NCBI RefSeq assembly: GCF_001746835.1
Contig: NZ_CP016094.1
Span: forward strand, 3,611,501 to 3,675,500
Direction: 5' to 3'
From: Lacunisphaera limnophila
GTDB lineage: Bacteria > Verrucomicrobiota > Verrucomicrobiia > Opitutales > Opitutaceae
Length of the DNA stretch: 64,000 bases
Shown piece by piece: positions 25,778-38,815 of this stretch. The number at the start of each line of letters is the position of its first letter. The stretch's first letter is position 1. The translations under genes were made by a program, and so were the position numbers. The notes beneath the pieces are model-generated. The model was not told the DNA's origin. It ran no database searches and was given only the letters and a program-made list of their open reading frames with translations.

Positions 25778-26945
25778 CCTCAGTCTTGCCTAGCTGGTGC
25801 CCGTGCCGGACCACCCCTTTCTTCCCCTGGTCGTTGAGCTTGTCCAGGACCGCGGCCAGCCGCCGCTTCTTCTCGTCGGTCTGGGCGAACATCTCCAACT
25901 GCGCCCCCTTCTCCTCCACGCCCGAAAACCGCACGCTCACCAACCGCAGCGGCCGGCGCTTCGTCCACGCGGCCGGCAGGAGCGTCCTCACCAGCGGATA
26001 AAACGGCGCCTCCAGGTCCGTCGCCTCGGTCAGGCTGCGTCCGGCCGTGCTGTTCTCCATGCCGGGATAACGCACCTTCACCGTCATGGTCTTCACCCGT
26101 TTCCCGTCGGCTCGGATGGCCGGCATCAGTTCGTCGATCATCCGCTTGGCGATGCACTCGATCTCGGCGAAATCACTGATGTCCTGCCCGAAGGTCTCCT
26201 GCACGGAATAGCTCTTGGCGTCCTCATGGTCGGTCTCCACCGGCCGGTCGTCCTCGCCGCGGGCCATCTCCAGCATCTCCGACCACGCGCTCCCGAACAG
26301 CGCCTTCAAATCCCCCTCGCTGCGGGTAAACAGGTCGCTGACCAGGCGGATACCCGCGGCGGCCAGTCGTTCCTCGCTCTTCTTCCCGACGCCCGGGATG
26401 ACGCTGATCTTGAGCGGCGCCAGAAACGCCGCTTCCTGCCCCGGGGGCACGACCGTGAATCCCTTGGGCTTGCGCGCCTTGCTGGCGATGGCGGATACAA
26501 GCTTGTTGCTCGCGATGCCGAACGAGGTCGGGATCTGCAGCTCATCCCAGAGCTGCTGCTGCAGGGCCCGCATCCGCCGCTCGATTTCCGCCGCCGTCTT
26601 GAATCCGCAGGGCCCGAGGTCGAGGTACCCCTCGTCGATGGAATTGCGCTGCACCAGCGGCGTGACCGACTCGCACCGGTCGAACATCTCGCGCGACTTC
26701 TTGCTGTAGATGCCCGAGGTATGCGGGAGCAAAATCAGGTCCGGGCACACCTTCAGCGCCAGCTTCGTCGGCATTGGCGTGTAGACGCCGCAGGCCCGGG
26801 CCTCGTAGCTGGCGGAAGAAATGATCCCGCGCTCGCGGCCACCCACCGCGCACTTCGTCCCCCGCAGCTCCGGCCGCACCGACAGCTCGCAGGATACGAA
26901 GAAAGCATCGGCATCAAGGTGGACGATAAGGGGAAGGACGGACAC
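25758..26945 (-). CDS. dinB: DNA polymerase IV (Y-family translesion polymerase)
   Basis: A 395-residue error-prone polymerase. Catalytic residues are seen in VHLDADAFFVSCELSVRPEL and NSIDEGYLDLGP. The finger region SSASYEARACGVYTPMPTKL, the helix-hairpin-helix VIPGVGKKSEERLAAAGI and the little-finger domain (VRYPGMENSTAGRSL) are also present. It begins at a GTG (SVLPLIVHLDAD). The C-terminus reads straight into a family B hairpin, adding the tail DHGLHG before the element-borne TAG. No beta-clamp motif is obvious at the extreme end, so a native clamp-binding tail may have been displaced. An SOS/LexA site was not recognised. Confidence 0.94.
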   Translation of the reverse strand: MSVLPLIVHLDADAFFVSCELSVRPELRGTKCAVGGRERGIISSASYEARACGVYTPMPTKLALKVCPDLILLPHTSGIYSKKSREMFDRCESVTPLVQRNSIDEGYLDLGPCGFKTAAEIERRMRALQQQLWDELQIPTSFGIASNKLVSAIASKARKPKGFTVVPPGQEAAFLAPLKISVIPGVGKKSEERLAAAGIRLVSDLFTRSEGDLKALFGSAWSEMLEMARGEDDRPVETDHEDAKSYSVQETFGQDISDFAEIECIAKRMIDELMPAIRADGKRVKTMTVKVRYPGMENSTAGRSLTEATDLEAPFYPLVRTLLPAAWTKRRPLRLVSVRFSGVEEKGAQLEMFAQTDEKKRRLAAVLDKLNDQGKKGVVRHGHQLGKTEDHGLHG

Positions 26946-26950
26946 GCGGA

Positions 26951-27040
26951 AAAGTAAGAAGGATGAATTAAGAATTATGAAGTCCAGAGATGTCTGATCC
27001 CTGTCCCTTTCTTAATTCCTCCTTCTTCCTTCTTCCTTTC
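26951..27040. repeat. Hairpin element, family C
   Basis: AAAGTAAGAAGGATGAATTA on the left and TCTTAATTCCTCCTTCTTCC on the right form an imperfect stem. It fills the whole gap between dinB and the downstream-facing 3' end of the 210-residue protein gene, whose TGA stop abuts the right end. Confidence 0.75.
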
Positions 27041-27671
27041 AGAGCGCCAGCTTTGCCAGCTTCACCTTCTTCCCGAACCCGCCCTCCGGCATGTGCCGTT
27101 CCGCGAGCTTCAATAGGGTTCCCGCGTCCACGTTGGTTGAGACGATGACCATCTCGTCGCCATCCACGACCGCGAGGCAGAGATCCATGCGGTCACCGGT
27201 GTCGATGGCGTCCGTGGCGTAAACCAGGACGGCCTGGTTTTCCTCGGTCACCCCGACGAGCCTCGTCCAGCCGCGTTTCCGCATGCGTTCATCGGTCTTG
27301 GTCAGCAGCTGGTCGCGGGACCAGGACTGGCCTCGACTGACCTTGTCGTAGACGCCTACGCTGACGTTGCGCACGGAGGAAAGCGCCAGCCGGGCATCAT
27401 CCATGTTTTCATGTTGCACGAAACGCAGCCCCGTCCGGACGAGACCCAACGAGACCCAACCCGCGCTGACCTGGACCTTGGTGCTCCACTCGGCGTCGGT
27501 CGCCGCCATGACCTCGCGGCGGAGGGCGGCGGCATCGCGATCGAGCCGGAACATCGAGACCACCCCGACCCCGACGACCACGATGGGAGCAACCAGCATC
27601 ACGATAACCAGCATCATCCAGCGGGCCAGGCGACGCTCGGACTTGATCACAGGAGGTGTGGCGGAGGTCAT
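27039..27671 (-). CDS. Membrane-anchored DUF4252-like protein
   Basis: A 210-residue protein with one N-terminal membrane helix (ARWMMLVIVMLVAPIVVVGVGVV) and an extracytoplasmic domain. The domain has ALSSVRNVSVGVYDKVSRG, then RMRKRGWTRLVGVTEENQAVLVY and DLCLAVVDGDEMVIVSTNVD. This layout parallels the neighbouring exported DUF4252 protein: a 'vkvnV' strand, a helix with 'GW' and a 'vvv...iG.ld' strand. I infer a paralogous pair with a shared unknown envelope role. It lies downstream of the other member on the same strand, separated by a family C hairpin. Confidence 0.6.
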   Translation of the reverse strand: MTSATPPVIKSERRLARWMMLVIVMLVAPIVVVGVGVVSMFRLDRDAAALRREVMAATDAEWSTKVQVSAGWVSLGLVRTGLRFVQHENMDDARLALSSVRNVSVGVYDKVSRGQSWSRDQLLTKTDERMRKRGWTRLVGVTEENQAVLVYATDAIDTGDRMDLCLAVVDGDEMVIVSTNVDAGTLLKLAERHMPEGGFGKKVKLAKLAL

Positions 27672-27672
27672 G

Positions 27673-27779
27673 GGAAAGTAAGAAGGAAGAAGGATGAATT
27701 AAGAAGGGAGGAAGCGACGCGGCTCGGTTCTAACAAGGGTCCGGTGATTCATCCTTCTTCCTTCATCCTTCTTAATTGG
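27673..27779. repeat. Hairpin element, family C
   Basis: Left AAAGTAAGAAGGAAGAAGGA and right ATCCTTCTTCCTTCATCCTT arms around a GC-rich loop. It separates the two DUF4252-type genes, where it could attenuate transcription into the second. Confidence 0.75.
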
Positions 27780-27786
27780 TTTTTGT

Positions 27787-28371
27787 TCAGGCTTCGTCCC
27801 CGGACTTGTCCTCGCCCTTGTTCATCTTCAGGCGGACGTTTTTGAGGGGCTGGATGTCCAGGTTCTCGGCCAGGGTGGCGATCTGGTCGGCATTGATGTG
27901 GCCGACGATGTTCACAAAGACGGCCTCACCTTTGCGGTCCAGGACGGTGACGACGACGCCGTCGATGACATCCTCGCTGCGCTGCATCACGTGGACGTCG
28001 ACATTGTCGCCTTCCTCGCCTTCGCGCACGGTCACCATCTTGGTCCAGCCTTGGGACTCGAGCTTGCGACGGATGCCCTCGATCTGGGCGACCGTGCCTT
28101 CCCGGTTGGAATCATCCATGGCCACGACGTTGACCCGGACCCGCTTCAGGCTGCTGAGCAGCGCGGCGGCCTCGGGCTCCTGTTTGGCCGCGATCTTGGC
28201 GGCAAACTTGAGCATGCCCGAGGAGATGTTGACCTCGACAAACTCGCCCTTCGCGGAGGGCATCAGCTGGCCGATGTCGATGTAACCGGCTTCGGATTCA
28301 GCGGCAAAGGACGAAACGGACAACGCGGCAGCAAGGCCGGCGGCAACGATCAGGGTATGGAGGGATTTCAT
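27787..28371 (-). CDS. Exported DUF4252 domain protein
   Basis: A 194-residue protein. The start at MKSLHTLIVAAGLAAALSV gives a proper signal peptide ending at SFAAES. The mature domain fits DUF4252: YIDIGQLMPSAKGEFVEVNI, LLSSLKRVRVNVVAMDD, KLESQGWTKMVTVREGEE, VDGVVVTVLDR-like strands (here IDGVVVTVLDRKGEAVFVNI) and a final helix. The acidic C-terminus (KGEDKSGDEA) is unusual. The family is common in Bacteroidota and Verrucomicrobiota, often near sigma factor or stress loci, but has no assigned function. Confidence 0.75.
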   Translation of the reverse strand: MKSLHTLIVAAGLAAALSVSSFAAESEAGYIDIGQLMPSAKGEFVEVNISSGMLKFAAKIAAKQEPEAAALLSSLKRVRVNVVAMDDSNREGTVAQIEGIRRKLESQGWTKMVTVREGEEGDNVDVHVMQRSEDVIDGVVVTVLDRKGEAVFVNIVGHINADQIATLAENLDIQPLKNVRLKMNKGEDKSGDEA

Positions 28372-28421
28372 GGGTGGTTTGATTGAGGTTGGGCGGTCGG
28401 CCGATTGGCCGGATGCCGTAA

Positions 28422-34005
<5,584 letters not shown>

Positions 34006-34205
34006 GGGGGGAAGGTTGCCGATTCGACGCGTGGGTCAAAACGCTATTCCGGAAAAGAATACACACCCGGCCAGGGCCCTTTGGCACTTGTCTTTATGAC
34101 AAAATCGCAACTTCATCCCCCACCCACCGCAGGCATCGGCCTGCCCCTACCCCCAACCCCTGCCACCGTCCTGCGGGCCTGACTGTGCCCACGCCTCATT
34201 CTACT

Positions 34206-36170
34206 ATGAACCCAAGCTATGCCATCTCACTCCGCCTGCGCCGGTCCTTGTTTGCCGTCGCGGCCCTCGCCGGTGTCGCACCCTTTGCCTCGGCGGCCGT
34301 CTTTGAAATCGGCGAACTCAAGGGCAGCTTCGACACCACCCTGTCCGTCGGCGGCCTCTACCGCCTGAACGACCCCTCGCGGCAGTACTACAGCATCTCC
34401 GCCGGCGGCCTCCAGCGCTCCTCCAATGCCGATGATGGCAATCTGAACTATGGCCAGGGCATGGCCTCGTTCCTCGTCAAGGCCAGCCACGACCTCCAGC
34501 TCGACTACCGCAACGCCGGCCTCTTCGTCCGCGGCTATTACTTCAACGACTTCGTCAACACCAACGGCACCCGCGAGCGCACCCCGCTCAGCGACGACGC
34601 GCTCGACCTCGTCGGCGAGGGCGGCGAGCTGCTCGACGCCTACGTCTACTACAAGACCGACCTCGGCACCATGCCCGCGACCTTCCGCCTCGGCCAGCAG
34701 GTCCTCAGCTGGGGCGAGAGCACCTTCATCCCCAACGGCATCAACTCCGTCAACCCGATCGATGTTGCCAAGCTGCGCACGCCCGGTTCCGAACTCAAGG
34801 AAGCCCTGCTCCCGGTGAACATGGTCTCCGGCTCCCTCAGCCTGACCGAGAACCTCAGCCTCGAGGCCTTCTACCTCCTCGACTGGAAGCGCACCCGCGT
34901 CGACCCCCCGGGCACCTTTTTCAGCACCAATGACTTTGTCGCCAAGGGCGGCCGCAAGGTCTACCTCGGCTTCGGCGCCATCGCCGACACTGCCCCGCTC
35001 GGCCCCGTCACGCGCGGGCCCGACGGCGTGCCCGATGACTCCGGCCAGTACGGGGTGAATTTCCGTTATTTCGCCGAGCACCTCAACAGCACGGAATTCG
35101 GCCTGTTCTACATGAACTACCACAGCCGGCTGCCCACGATCTCGGCCCGGACCCCGCGCTCCGCCATCAGCACCGCTCTGGTCGTCTCCACGGCGACGTC
35201 CCTCGCCACCGCCAACCTGGCCCCGGCGCTGGTCCCCGTCTTCGGCGCTGCCACCCCCACTGTCCTGCAGACCCTCGTCGGCGCCGCCCTCACGAGTGTG
35301 CCGATCGGCGCCTTGCCGGCCAATATGCAGCCGTTCTACCCCGCGGCCCAGACCATCGCCGCGGGCGCCCGCACCATCGGCTTCCTCACCTCGGCCCAGA
35401 CGGCCAACTACCTGATCGAGTTCCCGGAGGACATCCACCTCGTCGGCGCCAGCTTCAACACCAGCCTCAAGGGCATCGCGTTCCAGGGCGAGCTCAGCTA
35501 CCGCTCCAACCAGCCCCTCCAGGTGGACGACGTCGAGCTGCTCTTCGCCGCCCTCTCCTCGATCAACCCCGCCTTCGGGACCAACAACCAGCTTGGCAAC
35601 TACGGTGGCCAGCTGAACACCCGCATCGAGGGTTTCCGCCGCCACAAGGTCATCACCGGCCAACTCACCGCCACCAAGGTCGGTCGGGGCATCCTCGGGG
35701 CCGCCCAGTCCACCTTCATCGCCGAGACCGGCTTCGTCAGCGCCGACCTGCCGGCCAAGAACGTCCTCCGCTACGAGGGCGCCGGCACCTTCGTCGGCGG
35801 CGAGCTCGCCTACATGAACGGCTCCGGCAGCAACACCGCCGGCACCATGCCGCTCAGCGAACCGTCCGAGGCCTTCGCCGACGACTTCTCCTGGGGCTAC
35901 GCCCTCGTCGGCCGCCTCGACTACAACAACCTTTTCGCCGGCGTGAACGTCTCCCCCCTCGTCGTCTTCGCCCACGACGTCGGCGGCAACACCCCCGCCC
36001 CGCTCGGCAACTTCCTCCACGGCCGCAAGACCGTCACCCTCGGTGCCGACTTCACCTACCAGAACGCCTGGGCCGTCGAGCTGCGCTACGTGAACTTCAC
36101 CGGCGCCGGCCGCTACAACCTCCTCGGCGACCGCGACTACGTCTCCGCCACCCTGAAGTATTCGTTCTAA
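34206..36170 (+). CDS. DUF1302 family outer-membrane protein
   Basis: A 654-residue exported protein. The start is ATG before NPSYAISLRLRRSLF, and the signal peptide ends near PFASAA. DUF1302 hallmarks: FEIGELKGSFDTTLSVGGLY, LRLGQQVLSWGES-like text (here FRLGQQVLSWGESTFIPNGI), INSVNPIDVAKLRTPG, EDIHLVGASFNTSLKGIAF and a C-terminal aromatic strand (DYVSATLKYSF) ending in Phe. It is probably a beta-barrel in the outer membrane. It is followed after 26 bases by a DUF1329 gene, as in many proteobacterial operons that also contain an RND/MMPL exporter. Confidence 0.9.
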   Translation: MNPSYAISLRLRRSLFAVAALAGVAPFASAAVFEIGELKGSFDTTLSVGGLYRLNDPSRQYYSISAGGLQRSSNADDGNLNYGQGMASFLVKASHDLQLDYRNAGLFVRGYYFNDFVNTNGTRERTPLSDDALDLVGEGGELLDAYVYYKTDLGTMPATFRLGQQVLSWGESTFIPNGINSVNPIDVAKLRTPGSELKEALLPVNMVSGSLSLTENLSLEAFYLLDWKRTRVDPPGTFFSTNDFVAKGGRKVYLGFGAIADTAPLGPVTRGPDGVPDDSGQYGVNFRYFAEHLNSTEFGLFYMNYHSRLPTISARTPRSAISTALVVSTATSLATANLAPALVPVFGAATPTVLQTLVGAALTSVPIGALPANMQPFYPAAQTIAAGARTIGFLTSAQTANYLIEFPEDIHLVGASFNTSLKGIAFQGELSYRSNQPLQVDDVELLFAALSSINPAFGTNNQLGNYGGQLNTRIEGFRRHKVITGQLTATKVGRGILGAAQSTFIAETGFVSADLPAKNVLRYEGAGTFVGGELAYMNGSGSNTAGTMPLSEPSEAFADDFSWGYALVGRLDYNNLFAGVNVSPLVVFAHDVGGNTPAPLGNFLHGRKTVTLGADFTYQNAWAVELRYVNFTGAGRYNLLGDRDYVSATLKYSF

Positions 36171-36196
36171 ACCGCCGCCCCTCCCCTTACGCATCC

Positions 36197-37552
36197 ATGA
36201 AAACGACTCTTCCTCTGGTCTCCGTCCTTTGTCTTTTGACCTCGGTGCAAGCGGCCGACCCCGCCCGCCTCGGCGCCGACCTCACCCCGCTCGGCGGGGA
36301 GATCGCCGGCAACGCCGACGGTTCCATCCCGGCCTGGACCGGCGGTCTCACCGCCGCCCCCGCCGGCTTCCAGCCCGGCTCCCACCACCCCGATCCCTTC
36401 GCCGGCGAAACCCCGCTGTTTACCATCACCGCGGACAACGCCGCGCAGTATGCCGACAAGCTCACCGCCGGCCAGCAGGCGCTCCTCAAGGCCTACCCCG
36501 GCACCTACAAGCTCCCGGTCTACCGCTCCCACCGCACCGCCTCAAACCCCCAGTCGGTCTACGACGCCACCAAGAAGTACGCCACGACGGCCGCGCTCAC
36601 CGAGGGCGGCAACGGCATCAGCGGCTGCGTCCTCGGCATCCCCTTCACCCAGCCGACCACCGGCCTCGAGGTGATCTGGAACCACCTGGTGCGCTACCGC
36701 GGCATCGCCGCCGAGCGCTTCATCGGCCAGGCCGCCCCCCAGCGCGACGGCAGCTACAACCTCGTGCAGTTCGAGGACGAGTTCCTCTTCAACTACTGCC
36801 GCGATGACATCCCGCAGGAGCAGTTGCTCAAGGAACTCGCCGAGCAAAACGTGCTCATCTACTTCAAGCAGGCCGTCACCGCCCCCGCCCGCCTCGCCGG
36901 CTCCATCCTCGTCGTCCACGAGACCATGGACCAGGTGAAGGAAAAGCGCCGCGCCTGGATCTACAACGCCGGCCAGCGCCGCGTCCGCCTCGCGCCCTCC
37001 GTCGAGTACGACAACCCCGGCACCGCCTCCGACGGCATGCGTACCTCCGACCAGTTCGACATGTTCAACGGCGCCACCGATCGCTACGACTGGAAGCTCG
37101 TCGGCAAAAAGGAAATGTACGTCCCCTACAATTCCTACCGCCTGCACAGCGGTGACGTGAAGACGGCCGACATCATCAAGCCGCTCCACATCAACCAAGA
37201 CCTCACCCGCTACGAGTTGCACCGCGTGTGGGTCGTGGAAGCCACGCTCAAGCCCGGCACCAACCACGTCTACTCCCGCCGCACCTTCTACATCGACGAG
37301 GACAGCTGGCAGGCCGTCGCCGTTGATCAGTATGACGGCCGCGGCCAGCTCTGGCGCGCCTCCGAGGCCCATTGCATCAACTACTACGACGCGCAGATCT
37401 TCTGGAGCACCCTCGAGGTGCACACCGATCTGCTCGCCGGCCGCTACCTGGCCATCGGCCTCGATAACGAGCAGAAGATGTACAACTACGGCCTGAAGCG
37501 CACCCCGCAGGACTACACCCCCGCCAAGCTCCGCCAGGAAGGCGTGCGCTGA
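36197..37552 (+). CDS. DUF1329 family periplasmic protein
   Basis: A 451-residue exported protein. Signal peptide KTTLPLVSVLCLLTSVQAAD; conserved DUF1329 features ARLGADLTPLGGEIAGNADG, IPAWTGGL, PDPFAGETPLFTITADNA-like text, RRAWIYNAGQRRVRLAPSVE, DMFNGATDRYDWKLVGKKEM and VYSRRTFYIDEDSWQAVAVD. The family is thought to have a LolA/LolB-like lipid-binding fold, so it may carry a hydrophobic compound across the periplasm to the DUF1302 barrel. A strong terminator follows 24 bases downstream. Confidence 0.9.
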   Translation: MKTTLPLVSVLCLLTSVQAADPARLGADLTPLGGEIAGNADGSIPAWTGGLTAAPAGFQPGSHHPDPFAGETPLFTITADNAAQYADKLTAGQQALLKAYPGTYKLPVYRSHRTASNPQSVYDATKKYATTAALTEGGNGISGCVLGIPFTQPTTGLEVIWNHLVRYRGIAAERFIGQAAPQRDGSYNLVQFEDEFLFNYCRDDIPQEQLLKELAEQNVLIYFKQAVTAPARLAGSILVVHETMDQVKEKRRAWIYNAGQRRVRLAPSVEYDNPGTASDGMRTSDQFDMFNGATDRYDWKLVGKKEMYVPYNSYRLHSGDVKTADIIKPLHINQDLTRYELHRVWVVEATLKPGTNHVYSRRTFYIDEDSWQAVAVDQYDGRGQLWRASEAHCINYYDAQIFWSTLEVHTDLLAGRYLAIGLDNEQKMYNYGLKRTPQDYTPAKLRQEGVR

Positions 37553-37575
37553 ACGGGTAGCCAGCCCCATCCCGA

Positions 37576-37607
37576 CCCGGCCGGACAATATTCCGGCCGG
37601 GTTTTTC
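37576..37607 (+). terminator. Rho-independent terminator after the DUF1329 gene
   Basis: A perfect 9-bp stem, CCCGGCCGG / CCGGCCGGG, with loop ACAATATT, followed by TTTTTC. It should end the DUF1302-DUF1329 transcript and separates it from the YCF48-MMPL pair. Confidence 0.9.
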
Positions 37608-37660
37608 ATTTAATGCGCCGTGCTTTGGCTTGCGGGCCCCGTGAACCGAAACAACATTCC

Positions 37661-38815
37661 GGAATGCTCCGCCTGCCCCAGGCTGTTGTGACGACCCCTG
37701 ACCGCCGATTTCCCATCCCCGCGGCCTTCCCTACCCGCTCCCGGATAAGTGCATTCCTCGGCAGAACGTGGGAGGGGCTTCACGCCCCGACTCCGACTGC
37801 ACGCTCCTCCCCCCTGTGGGCAGCCCGCTCGCGGGCGCTCTGTGCAGGCGAGCGCAAGCGCGCTGACCCACAGAACAACCTGTCCCGGCGGGTCCTGGCC
37901 TGTCTTACTCTCACTTTCCTCCTCCCTTTCGCTCCGGCCCACGCCGCCGAATCCTCCGAGCCCGCCCCGCTCGCCGCCCAATCCCTCCTGCTCGATGTCA
38001 CCCGCGCCGGCCCGCGCCTCGTCGCCGTCGGCGACCGCGGCCACGTGCTGCTTTCGGATGATGAGGGCGTCACCTGGCGCCAGATCATCGTCCCCACCCG
38101 CGCCATGCTCACCGGCGTGGCCTTCGGCGACGCCACCCACGGCTGGGCCGTCGGCCATGACGGCGTGATCCTCCACACCGCCGACGCCGGCCTCACCTGG
38201 ACCCAACAGCCCTCCGGCCAGGACCTCGAGACCGTCCTGCTTGACGTCGCCTTTGCCGATGCCCAACACGGCTTCGTCGTCGGCGCCTACGGCAAATGTC
38301 TCGTCACGACCGACGGCGGCCGGATCTGGACCTCATACTCGCCTAGCGCGGAGGAGATGCATCTCAACCAGATCGCCCGCTCGCCCGACGGCACCCTCTA
38401 CCTCGCCGGCGAAATGGGCACCCTGCTCACCGCCCGCAACCCCGCCGGTCCGTGGACTATCCTCGATGCCCCCTACGACGGCTCCCTCCACGGCCTGCTG
38501 CCCCTCGATGCCTCCCGCCTCCTCGTCTACGGCCTGCGCGGACGCGTCTTCGCCTCGGACGACGCCGGCGCCACCTGGTCTCCGCGTGAGACCAAGGTCC
38601 CCGTTCTTCTGATGGCCGGCGTCTCTCTGAAGGCCGGCCCGATCGTGCTCGCCGGCCTCGGCGGCAATTTCAACATCAGCCGCGACGCCGGCGCGACCTT
38701 CACCCCCTGGCAACCCCTCACTTACACCGGCGGCGTCAGCGCCCTCCTCGAGGCCACCGACGGCGCCCTCGTCGTCGTCGGCGAAAAAGGCGTCGCCCGC
38801 CTCACCCTGCCATGA
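37661..38815 (+). CDS. YCF48/BNR-repeat beta-propeller protein, exported
   Basis: A protein of about 385-400 residues, mature part from about AHAAESSEPAPLA. Repeated propeller blades carry the BNR-like pattern (LLSDDEGVTWRQ, LHTADAGLTWTQQ, LVTTDGGRIWTSY, FASDDAGATWSPRE, NISRDAGATFTPW), matching YCF48/HCF136-type photosystem assembly propellers. These are found beside MMPL/RND exporters in many Gram-negatives. The true start is uncertain: ATGs at 37613 and 37661 lie before two hairpin repeats read in frame, while the signal peptide core (VLACLTLTFLLPFAPAHA) starts only near 37890 without an ATG. The 3' end overlaps the MMPL gene by four bases, so the two are translationally coupled. Confidence 0.8.
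   Translation, partial: GMLRLPQAVVTTPDRRFPIPAAFPTRSRISAFLGRTWEGLHAPTPTARSSPLWAARSRALCAGERKRADPQNNLSRRVLACLTLTFLLPFAPAHAAESSEPAPLAAQSLLLDVTRAGPRLVAVGDRGHVLLSDDEGVTWRQIIVPTRAMLTGVAFGDATHGWAVGHDGVILHTADAGLTWTQQPSGQDLETVLLDVAFADAQHGFVVGAYGKCLVTTDGGRIWTSYSPSAEEMHLNQIARSPDGTLYLAGEMGTLLTARNPAGPWTILDAPYDGSLHGLLPLDASRLLVYGLRGRVFASDDAGATWSPRETKVPVLLMAGVSLKAGPIVLAGLGGNFNISRDAGATFTPWQPLTYTGGVSALLEATDGALVVVGEKGVARLTLP
37768..37873. repeat. Two adjacent REP-like hairpins inside the YCF48 5' region
   Basis: 37768-37792 reads CGTGGGAGGGGCTTCACGCC then CCGAC, sister of the 7.04 kb hairpin. 37814-37873 has CTGTGGGCAGCCCGCTCGCG at one end and GCGCTGACCCACAG at the other (family G). Their presence inside the nominal N-terminus argues that this part of the frame is not native protein. 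Confidence 0.6.

Noticed and set aside
34227-36194. A long minus-strand frame opposite the DUF1302 gene
   Set aside because: Same high-GC shadow effect; no signal peptide, motif or start context.
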